A stretch of DNA of 64,000 nucleotides. It comes from Hymenobacter rubripertinctus. GTDB taxonomy: Bacteria; Bacteroidota; Bacteroidia; Cytophagales; Hymenobacteraceae. The translations under genes were made by a program, and so were the position numbers. The notes under the pieces are model-generated. The model ran no database searches and was not told where the DNA came from. It saw nothing but the letters and a program-made list of their open reading frames with translations. Shown one piece after another: positions 57,740 to 64,000 of this stretch (its first letter is position 1; every line of letters starts with the position of its first letter). The stretch lies in NCBI RefSeq assembly GCF_003583925.1, contig NZ_QYCN01000031.1, forward strand, positions 17,842 through 81,841, in the 5' to 3' direction.

Positions 57740-59611
57740 CTACTTCCCCGCCACCCACACGTTGTCCTGCGGGTAGCTGTCGGGCACCAGCGTAGCGCCG
57801 AGCTTCATTTGCTTCATGGCTTTGGTGGTAGCAACGGGCACCGTAACGGTTTTCGCACCGGATTCCCAGACGCCAATAGTACGGTGCAGTTTGGCGGTGG
57901 AGTTGTCGGCGAAGGTGATGGTGAGGTCGACGGGGACTGGCTTGGTGCCTTTGGATTCGACTACTACATCGTAGCCGGTGGCGGTTTTGGTAACCTGGCT
58001 GATGGCCAGGTCGGGGTAGCCGCCGTCGAAAAACCAGCGCTGCCAGAACCAGTTCAGGTTGCGGCCCGCGCCTTCGTTCATCGAGTTGAAGAAGTCGTGG
58101 GGCATGGGGTGCTTGCCATTCCAGTTGCGGATGTAGGTGTGCAGGGCCTTCGTGAACAGCTCGTCGCCGAGCAAATCCTTCACATAGAGGTAGCCTAGGC
58201 CGGGTTTGGGGTAGGAATTGAGGAAGAAGGCCGTGCCCGTCTGCTGGGTGCTGAGGGTCATGATGGGCGTATCTACCTCGGTATCAGCGGCGGCGGCGTA
58301 GGGCGCGATACCGTAGTTGTCGTCGAGCTTGGGGTCAATAATACCCGAGATAATCCACTCCCCGATGGTGGCCCAGCCCTCATCCATCCAGCCGTACTTG
58401 GTTTCGTTGGTTCCCATGTAAAAAGGGAACATGGTGTGGAAGATTTCGTGGTCGGTGAGCGTAATGGCGTCTTCGCGGGTGCTGGTGGGGTTGTCGTTCA
58501 CCATCATCGGGTACTCCATCTGGTCGAGGCCATCGAAAATGGTTTCGTGGGCGTAGGGAAAGGGCCATTTGGGGAAAGTGTAGCTCATGGCCTCCACCGT
58601 TTTGCGGGCAAACTGCACTACTTCCTCGAAATCCTTGTGCTTGGGGTTGTACACGGCATCCACGCGGGTACGACGCTGGGTGGCCGGGTCCACGACCAGC
58701 GAGCTGGCCTGCCACACGTAATGGTCGGTGGTGGCAAATACGAAGTCAGTCACGTTCCTGGCCTCGAAGTGCCAGGTGTTTTCGGGGTTTTTACTGGCGG
58801 TAATGTCGCGGCGCTTCACATCGGCCTCTGAAATAATGCTCGTGATGCCGTCCTTGGTTTCGGCCTCCCGCAGGCGCTGGGCGTACTTTTTCGTCAGCAC
58901 CTGGTCGGCGTTGGTCAGGTCGCCGGTGGCCCAGACCACGAAGTTGCGCGGCACGGTGACGTCGACCGAGAAGTTGGCGAAGTCGTTGTAGAACTCCTGC
59001 GAGCCCAGGTAGGGGTGCTTGTTCCAGCCGTCGATATCATCGTACACGGCCACGCGGGGAAAGAAGTAGGCCACGAAATCGGCCCCCGGTTCCACCTCGC
59101 CGGTACGCATGTGCGAGCCGCTGTTGAGGGTGTAGGAGTAGGCCACCGTGATGTTGGCCGTCTGGCCCGGCGCAATGGCCCGGCGGGCGGGAACCGCGAG
59201 GTTGGTGAAGCTGGCCGGGCGGTCGGCGGCGGCCACGGCCTGGCCATTGATGGTCAGCGCTTCCACCGTGATGCCCTCACCCACGTCCTCCGGGCTCATG
59301 CCGCCGGCCCGGGGCGCGCCCTTCTGGTAGAGGTTGGGGTAGAGCTTGAACCACACCTGCCGCAACGAATCGGGGCTCTGGTTGTGGTAGGCAATAGCCG
59401 CCGTGCCGCTCACCCGCCGCGTGGCCGGATCGAAATTCACTTTAATGGTATAGTCGGCCGAGTTCTGCCAGTACTTGGGTCCCGGCCGCCCGCTCTCGGC
59501 GCGGGTGCCCTTGGCGTAGGTGGCCCGGATGGTACGCGACACGGGCAGCTGCTGAGCCGCTAGGGAGAGGGGAAACAGGAGGGAAGCGGCGAGGAGGGCA
59601 GGGCGTTTCAT
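57740..59611 (-). CDS. M1-family zinc metallopeptidase
   Basis: This 623-residue exported peptidase removes N-terminal residues from peptides. It has a signal peptide (to about LSLAAQ), a beta-rich N-terminal region, the GLDQMEYPM stretch that corresponds to the family GxMEN exopeptidase motif, and the catalytic zinc site HEIFHTMFPF-x(18)-DEGWA near residues 396-425. The His and Glu residues expected for zinc binding are all present. A C-terminal domain with FDGGYPDLAISQV follows. The signal suggests periplasmic or surface location. Start at ATG 59611. The gene is monocistronic, with a family B hairpin upstream. The protein is shorter than PepN and lacks the C-terminal helical domain of that enzyme. 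Confidence 0.9.
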   Translation of the reverse strand: MKRPALLAASLLFPLSLAAQQLPVSRTIRATYAKGTRAESGRPGPKYWQNSADYTIKVNFDPATRRVSGTAAIAYHNQSPDSLRQVWFKLYPNLYQKGAPRAGGMSPEDVGEGITVEALTINGQAVAAADRPASFTNLAVPARRAIAPGQTANITVAYSYTLNSGSHMRTGEVEPGADFVAYFFPRVAVYDDIDGWNKHPYLGSQEFYNDFANFSVDVTVPRNFVVWATGDLTNADQVLTKKYAQRLREAETKDGITSIISEADVKRRDITASKNPENTWHFEARNVTDFVFATTDHYVWQASSLVVDPATQRRTRVDAVYNPKHKDFEEVVQFARKTVEAMSYTFPKWPFPYAHETIFDGLDQMEYPMMVNDNPTSTREDAITLTDHEIFHTMFPFYMGTNETKYGWMDEGWATIGEWIISGIIDPKLDDNYGIAPYAAAADTEVDTPIMTLSTQQTGTAFFLNSYPKPGLGYLYVKDLLGDELFTKALHTYIRNWNGKHPMPHDFFNSMNEGAGRNLNWFWQRWFFDGGYPDLAISQVTKTATGYDVVVESKGTKPVPVDLTITFADNSTAKLHRTIGVWESGAKTVTVPVATTKAMKQMKLGATLVPDSYPQDNVWVAGK

Positions 59612-59678
59612 GAAAGAGTTAGAAAGTTTGCAAGTGGAAAGGTAGAAAGTTGGCAGAGACAACGGGATAAGAAAAAAC

Positions 59679-59781
59679 TGTCATCCTGAGCGGAGCGAAG
59701 GACCTTACAACGCTGGAACGGCAATCGTAAGCAAGATGCGTTTTCACGTGATAAGGTCCTTCGCTCCGCTCAGGATGACAG
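59679..59781. repeat. Palindrome, family B copy 3
   Basis: Arms of about 29-30 bases (59679-59707 and 59752-59781) contain CTGTCATCCTGAGCGGAGCG and AAGGACCTTA, perfect complements, with a loop of about 44 bases. The word GTCATCCTGAGCG resembles GTCATGCTGAGCG of the copies at 20346-20472 and 40131-40256. Confidence 0.85.
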
Positions 59782-59810
59782 GTTACCTCTTAACCCAGAA
59801 ACTTCCCAAC

Positions 59811-60938
59811 TTACTTCAGCCGCACCAGCGTAGCGCCGTAGCCGAACTTCTCCTTCTGCGAGTCCTCGAAGAACTTGATGTCGCGGTTGCGGCTCAGCAG
59901 TTTGTGCAGCTCCTTGCGCAGCGTACCATTGCCTGAGCCGTGGATGTAGATGATTTCGTGCATGTTGGTGGCCAGCGCGCGGCTGAGCGTATCCTCGAAG
60001 GCTTCGAGCTGGAGCTTGAGAATGGCGGTGTTACTCAGGCCCTCAGTGCCGCCCTCGGGTTGCAGAGCCTCCAGGTGCAGGTCGACTTCGTGGGGCGGGG
60101 CTACCAGGGCTTTGGCCGGCTGGGGCGCAGGGGCCACGGCGGCGGGCTTGGCCGGGGCGTTGCCCGTGAGCTGCGCTTTCAGGGTTTCGGCCAGCTTCTC
60201 GGGGGCAATGTTTACCGGGGCGGCCGGCTTCTCGTCGAGCTGGAACAGGTAGGCCTCACGCTGGAGCACCGGCACGTTGGGCTGGCGGCTGGTGTAAAAG
60301 CTGGCCGCCTTGAACTGGATCCGCTTGGTGAGCAGCTCGAAGGCCGTGGGGCTATTGAACTGGAAGGGAAGCAGTTGCACCAGCAGGGCCGGCCACTGAT
60401 CAAAATCCTTGAGGTGCCAGTGGCCCAGGGCCGCGCTAGCCGTTTTGGCTTCCAGCTTCTCCGATTTCAACCCCCGGTACTGCCCGCCGGCCTTCTCCTC
60501 CCCAAACGTGAACAGCACGTCGCGGTCGGTGTGGTTGACCAGGTGCAACGCCAGCAGCTCCGGCGACTGGTGGGTGAGGGCCAGGTACAGGCCTTTCTGC
60601 ACTGGCGGAGCCACGGTTTTGTCGGCCTTCAGGGGCGGCGGGCCTTCGCTGGTGGTTGGCTTGGGTGCTTCCCTGGTGGTGGCCACGCCGGCCTTTTTGG
60701 CGGCTTCGGCGGCCATGGCGGCTCCGCTGGCGGCGGCTTTCTTCTCGGCGGCTACGGCCGTGGCACTCTTACCGAATGCTTTGGTTTCTTCGGCGGCCAC
60801 TACCACGATTTCGCGGCGCAGCACCGGAATGGTGAAGTCGTTATCGATGGCTACTTCCACCAGCTCGTCGCTGAGCAGGCGGGTGATGATGCCTTCCTCA
60901 CGCCCGGTCAGCAGGCGCACTCGGTCTCCAATATTCAT
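59811..60938 (-). CDS. DUF2027 and Smr-domain protein
   Basis: This 375-residue cytosolic protein combines a small N-terminal DUF2027 domain (MNIGDRVRLLTGREEG to about residue 50), an Ala/Lys/Pro-rich linker (about 55-110), a beta-rich middle domain (about 115-245) and a C-terminal Smr domain (about 285-375). The Smr core is HEVDLHLEAL and IIYIHGSGNGTLRKELHKLL, with the HGxGxG motif of nicking nuclease or RNA-cleaving Smr domains. The order is standard for this Bacteroidota family; the role may lie in recombination, mismatch-repair-like or RNA processing but is not established. Start at ATG 60938, two bases from the 327-base inverted-repeat element that lies upstream. Confidence 0.88.
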   Translation of the reverse strand: MNIGDRVRLLTGREEGIITRLLSDELVEVAIDNDFTIPVLRREIVVVAAEETKAFGKSATAVAAEKKAAASGAAMAAEAAKKAGVATTREAPKPTTSEGPPPLKADKTVAPPVQKGLYLALTHQSPELLALHLVNHTDRDVLFTFGEEKAGGQYRGLKSEKLEAKTASAALGHWHLKDFDQWPALLVQLLPFQFNSPTAFELLTKRIQFKAASFYTSRQPNVPVLQREAYLFQLDEKPAAPVNIAPEKLAETLKAQLTGNAPAKPAAVAPAPQPAKALVAPPHEVDLHLEALQPEGGTEGLSNTAILKLQLEAFEDTLSRALATNMHEIIYIHGSGNGTLRKELHKLLSRNRDIKFFEDSQKEKFGYGATLVRLK

Positions 60939-60940
60939 GA

Positions 60941-61267
60941 ATCACAGATGTTGCAGATGTTGCAGATGCCACAGATTCGTTCTGGTGGCAGATTTGTTCT
61001 GGCGTCGTTTACGGATGAAAAGGTAAAGGTCGCCATTGCTTACGGAAGTCCAGGCTTGATTGATTGCGGTAAAATAGCTAGCCGCTTAGCGGGGCGAGAG
61101 AACCCACAGCGTAAGCCTTACTTCGCAAGCACCACTGCCGGGCCGAGTCGGAATGCCAACAACCGGCTGCCAGAGAGGGAGCGCAAATTTCCAAACAACC
61201 CGTTTTCGGAACGAATCTACCACCAGAACGAATCTGTGGCATCTGCAACATCTGCAACATCTGTGAT
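60941..61267. mobile_element. MITE-like element with 59-base terminal inverted repeats
   Basis: The arms 60941-60999 and 61209-61267 are reverse complements with two mismatches in 59 bases, separated by about 209 bases. Each arm contains tandem ATGTTGCAG words and CCACAGATTCGTTCTGG. The element exactly fills the gap from the ATG of the DUF2027-Smr gene to the stop of the DUF2279 gene. No convincing protein is encoded in it, and no target duplication was seen. MITE-like is an inference; recombination or transcription functions are possible. Confidence 0.75.
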
Positions 61268-62206
61268 CTAGTAGTACAGGCCGTGGGCCACGAAGCCACG
61301 GCGCGGGTTCCACTCCAGGGCGGGGGCGGGCAGGTGAAAGATGCTCAGGGCGTAAAATACTTTTTTGAGCACCTTATTATGGGTCGGGATGCGGCGCAGG
61401 TCCACATCGAGGCTCAGGTAGAACTGGCGGTAGGAGCGCAGGCCCAGGGCGGCGTTGGTGCCGTCGTCGTTGTATACCATTTCCTGGCCCCCGTAGCCCA
61501 GGGCCGGTTGCAGCCAGCGGGGCCAGCGGCTGGTGGCGGGCAGAAACGCGCCCACGTCGGTAGCGAGCCAGTAAGTCTGGCCGTTGTAGTCTTTGAGAAA
61601 TTGTTCGCCCAGGCTGCGGCCCAGCACGTTGGGGCGCAAAGCAGCATAGCGGGTGGGATGGAACGAGAGTTTGGGCATGATGCGCACTTCGTTCCAGGCC
61701 AGCTGCTGCCCGATCAGGCCGGCTGAGCCCAGGAAGTTGGCCGTCAGGTCGGTGGCCGAAGCCCCGTAGGCCGGGTCGCGGCCGTCGAAGAGCTCGATGG
61801 GCGTCTGGAGCAGGAAGCCCACGAAGCCCCCGTACCAGATGGCCTGGCGGTCGGGCACCCCGGCCCAGCGCAGCATGTCCACCGCGCCCCGACTCTCGTG
61901 GAACGAACCCCAGAAGTGGCCGGCCTTGTCGAGCTGCTCCCACTCGGGCAGGTCGTTGAACCAGTGAAAGCGGCTTTTCTCGCCCGTGTACCACCCTTCA
62001 CTGAGCAAATACATCAACGACGAGTACGACACGACCAGCCCGCCGGCCAGCAGCGGCAGCCGCTGGTTCAGGCGCGAGGCGGGCAGTACGGTATCCGCCA
62101 CCGCCGGTTGCCGGACCTGGGCCGCGCCCGGCCGGGCCACGAGCAGCAGGCTGGCTGCCAGGATTGTCAGTCCGAAGACCCGGAGAGAAGGGGGGAATAA
62201 GCGCAC
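61268..62206 (-). CDS. DUF2279 exported protein
   Basis: This 312-residue protein has a signal peptide (LLVARPGAAQ end near residue 30) and a DUF2279 domain: YSSLMYLLSEGWYTGEKSRFHWFND followed by EWEQLDKAGHFWGSFHESRG (about residues 60-100), with several conserved His, Trp and Asp residues. The C-terminal half contains aromatic-rich beta segments. DUF2279 proteins have no proven function; the conserved DKAGHF block could form a membrane or metal-related site. A TAGATTTG box is 27 bases upstream of the ATG. It is on the same strand as the DUF2027-Smr gene and separated from it by the inverted-repeat element. Confidence 0.85.
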   Translation of the reverse strand: MRLFPPSLRVFGLTILAASLLLVARPGAAQVRQPAVADTVLPASRLNQRLPLLAGGLVVSYSSLMYLLSEGWYTGEKSRFHWFNDLPEWEQLDKAGHFWGSFHESRGAVDMLRWAGVPDRQAIWYGGFVGFLLQTPIELFDGRDPAYGASATDLTANFLGSAGLIGQQLAWNEVRIMPKLSFHPTRYAALRPNVLGRSLGEQFLKDYNGQTYWLATDVGAFLPATSRWPRWLQPALGYGGQEMVYNDDGTNAALGLRSYRQFYLSLDVDLRRIPTHNKVLKKVFYALSIFHLPAPALEWNPRRGFVAHGLYY

Positions 62207-62232
62207 AGGGCGGAAACAAAGAAAAAATCACT

Positions 62233-62240
62233 CAAATCTA
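62233..62240 (-). promoter_or_regulatory. Candidate -7 box of the DUF2279 gene
   Basis: The minus-strand reading is TAGATTTG, an exact TAnnTTTG match, 27 bases before the ATG at 62206. No clear -33 TTG. Confidence 0.45.
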
Positions 62241-62391
62241 CGAGAAAAGCGGCTGTTGACTTGGGTAAGTGCTTGGTCACTCCTTATCTTTAATGCCCTC
62301 TTGTGCCTGATTGATCTGTTTTAGGGATTATAATGGTAATAGAGCATTGTTTTTAAGTAGTGTCTTCCTGAATTTTTCAACCCCGTTTCTT

Positions 62392-64000
62392 ATGCGAATA
62401 CTTCGACTCATGCTGATTTTAGTGGCCCTGGTGGCTGCTATGCCGGTTTCGTGGGCACAGGTAGTCACTACCCAACCTATTCCGTTCCGCGACACCGACG
62501 CGGTTACCCTCGTCTACGATGCCACTAAAGGCAATGCAGCACTAGCCAACTTTAGCGGGGACGTGTATATCTGGACCGGCGTCATCACTAATAAGAGCAC
62601 ATCGTCTTCGGATTGGAAATACGTGAAGAGTCCGAGCTTCGGTCAAGCCGATCCTGCGGCCAAGCTCACCCGTGACCCCGGCAACGTAAACCGCTACACC
62701 ATTACGCTTACGCCCAGCGCCCGCGCTTGGTATGGCGTGCCTGCTGGTGAGCAGATGCTGCGGCTGGGCATGATTTTCAAGAATGCGGCCGGTACGGTAG
62801 TAGGCCGCGGCACATCGGACGCCGATATTTTCGTGGATCTGGCCCAGAACGAGTTTGATTTGCGCTTTACGCAGCCCGGCGGATCCGGCCCGTTCACGTT
62901 CGCGCTCAATACGCCCACACCCGTTGCCGCTACTTCGGCGGTAGCCGCCGACCTGACGCTGTTTCTCAATGGCAACCCCATTGCTAGTGCCGCTAATGCC
63001 ACCAGCATCAATACTAACGTAACGCTGACCACTGCCGGGAGCAACACGTTGCGTCTCACGGCCACGAAGGGTACTACTACGGTAACCGTTGACCTAGCGC
63101 TGCTAACCCGCGATGCTGTCGTATTGGCTCCCTTGCCCACCAACGCCCAGCGGGATGGAATTACGTACCTCAACAATGGCACGTCGGTTATTCTGAGCCT
63201 GACGGCCCCCAATAAGGAATTCGCGCACGTTATCGGGGAGTTCAACAACTGGCAGGCTACCTCGGCCAGCTACATGAAGCGGACCCCCAACGCCAATGGC
63301 CAGGCCGACAACTCGGTGGAAGGCCGCTGGTGGATTCAGGTGGATGGCCTGACACCCGGCCGTGAGTACGCTTACCAGTATTACGTGGATGGACAGCTAA
63401 AAATAGCGGACCCCTACTGCCAGAAAATCCTCGATCCGAACAGTGACCGGAGTATTCCCGCCGATACGTATCCAAACCTGAAGGCGTATCCGAGCGGCCA
63501 GAGCGGCATCGTGTCCGTGTTGCAAAGCAACGCCCCCGACTACACCTTTCAGGTAACGAATTTTCAGCGCCCTCAGAAGGAGAAACTCGTGATTTACGAG
63601 TTGCTGGTGCGTGACTTCGTGGCCCGCCACGACTACCAGACCCTGATTGATACGCTGGCCTACGTGCAGCGCCTGGGCGCGAACGTAATCGAGCTGATGC
63701 CGGTAACCGAGTTCGAAAACAACGACAGTTGGGGCTACAATGTCTCGTTCTACTTCGCTCCCGATAAGTTCTACGGTCCGAAGGCAGAGCTCAAGCGCTT
63801 CATCGACGAGTGCCACAAACGCGGCATAGCCGTGGTACTGGACATGGTGCTCAACCAGTCATTCGGTCAGAGCCCGATGGTGCAGCTATATTTTGAGGAT
63901 GGCAACCCGGCGGCCAACAGCCCCTGGTTCAACCGGACGGCTACCCATCCTTTCAACGTGGGCTACGACTTCAACCACGAAAGCGCCTTTACCCGCTATT
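62392..64000 (+). CDS. GH13 alpha-amylase-family glycosidase (C-terminus outside window)
   Basis: This protein, about 536 residues visible, belongs to the alpha-amylase superfamily and should cleave or rearrange alpha-glucans. It has a signal peptide ending in PVSWAQ (about residue 23), an N-terminal beta-rich domain, a second CBM48-like domain (HVIGEFNNWQ... to YQYYVDGQ) and the start of the TIM barrel: YELLVRDFV (first strand), LIELMPVTEFENNDSWGYNVSFYF (region II, with the family N-P/N-W pattern) and VVLDMVLNQS (region I, with D and N-x in the place of DxVxNH). The catalytic Asp and Glu regions lie beyond the window. The N-terminal half is unlike the classic amylase. It is the first gene on its strand. 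Confidence 0.88.
   Translation, partial: MRILRLMLILVALVAAMPVSWAQVVTTQPIPFRDTDAVTLVYDATKGNAALANFSGDVYIWTGVITNKSTSSSDWKYVKSPSFGQADPAAKLTRDPGNVNRYTITLTPSARAWYGVPAGEQMLRLGMIFKNAAGTVVGRGTSDADIFVDLAQNEFDLRFTQPGGSGPFTFALNTPTPVAATSAVAADLTLFLNGNPIASAANATSINTNVTLTTAGSNTLRLTATKGTTTVTVDLALLTRDAVVLAPLPTNAQRDGITYLNNGTSVILSLTAPNKEFAHVIGEFNNWQATSASYMKRTPNANGQADNSVEGRWWIQVDGLTPGREYAYQYYVDGQLKIADPYCQKILDPNSDRSIPADTYPNLKAYPSGQSGIVSVLQSNAPDYTFQVTNFQRPQKEKLVIYELLVRDFVARHDYQTLIDTLAYVQRLGANVIELMPVTEFENNDSWGYNVSFYFAPDKFYGPKAELKRFIDECHKRGIAVVLDMVLNQSFGQSPMVQLYFEDGNPAANSPWFNRTATHPFNVGYDFNHESAFTRY

Noticed and set aside
61078..61313. Two overlapping minus-strand frames of 73 and 75 codons within the inverted-repeat element
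   Set aside because: They read through the terminal repeats (MLQMLQMPQI from tandem GATGTTGCA words) and are biased in composition, so they are unlikely to be proteins.

Overview
The window is high-GC DNA from a Bacteroidota bacterium, most likely a Hymenobacter-like member of the Cytophagales. The reasons are the Bacteroidota promoter signature (TAnnTTTG -7 boxes, for example TACTTTTG), the lack of clear Shine-Dalgarno sites, and a gene set typical of that group: a DUF4856/imelysin/HTTM/TonB-receptor cluster, a fused E1 alpha-beta dehydrogenase, AMP nucleosidase, DUF1573, DUF2027-Smr, and an NtrC-type regulator with no HTH. No taxonomic marker such as 16S rRNA is present, so the genus is inferred.

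Layout. 1-6800: end of a phosphoglucose isomerase, a small STAS-like gene broken by a stop codon, an alpha/beta hydrolase, two PAP2 phosphatases, a half-size EamA transporter and a membrane-anchored hydrolase. 6825-18093: a minus-strand run (TolC, membrane-fusion protein, RND pump, Baeyer-Villiger-type monooxygenase, hydrolase) that diverges from a COG4705 membrane protein, an OmpR-type regulator with its histidine kinase, and a PepSY-like protein. 18149-25817: a J-domain-like protein and then a five-gene molybdenum hydroxylase operon like PaoABCD plus a MocA-type nucleotidyltransferase. 25939-31052: a DUF5602-like lipoprotein, an ISAs1-family insertion sequence, an HU-like protein and a Septu-like (PtuA/PtuB) ATPase-HNH nuclease pair. 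31116-36117: MFS transporter, amidohydrolase, AMP nucleosidase and a stand-alone HsdR-N protein. 36195-42699: an iron-type uptake cluster with a clear promoter and a palindromic operator. 43056-55000: signalling, envelope and metabolic genes (PAS kinase with receiver, LtaS-like sulfatase, SMI1/KNR4 protein, alanine dehydrogenase, DUF1573, E1 dehydrogenase, LuxE-like synthetase). 54959-64000: NtrC-like regulator, RNase P RNA, an IS200/IS605-type transposase bracketed by palindromes, M1 peptidase, DUF2027-Smr protein, DUF2279 protein and the start of a GH13 amylase.

The strongest overall theme is palindromic repeat DNA. At least five sequence families of long inverted repeats occupy intergenic junctions. 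In the efflux run and in the molybdenum-hydroxylase operon, every gene junction carries one. Several overlap stop codons, one extends into a gene start, one is translated in frame inside the RND pump, and one sits inside the RNase P RNA. The Septu-like pair, with an AT-rich patch in its ATPase, is the best candidate for a defence system. It resembles a known type, so its novelty is uncertain.
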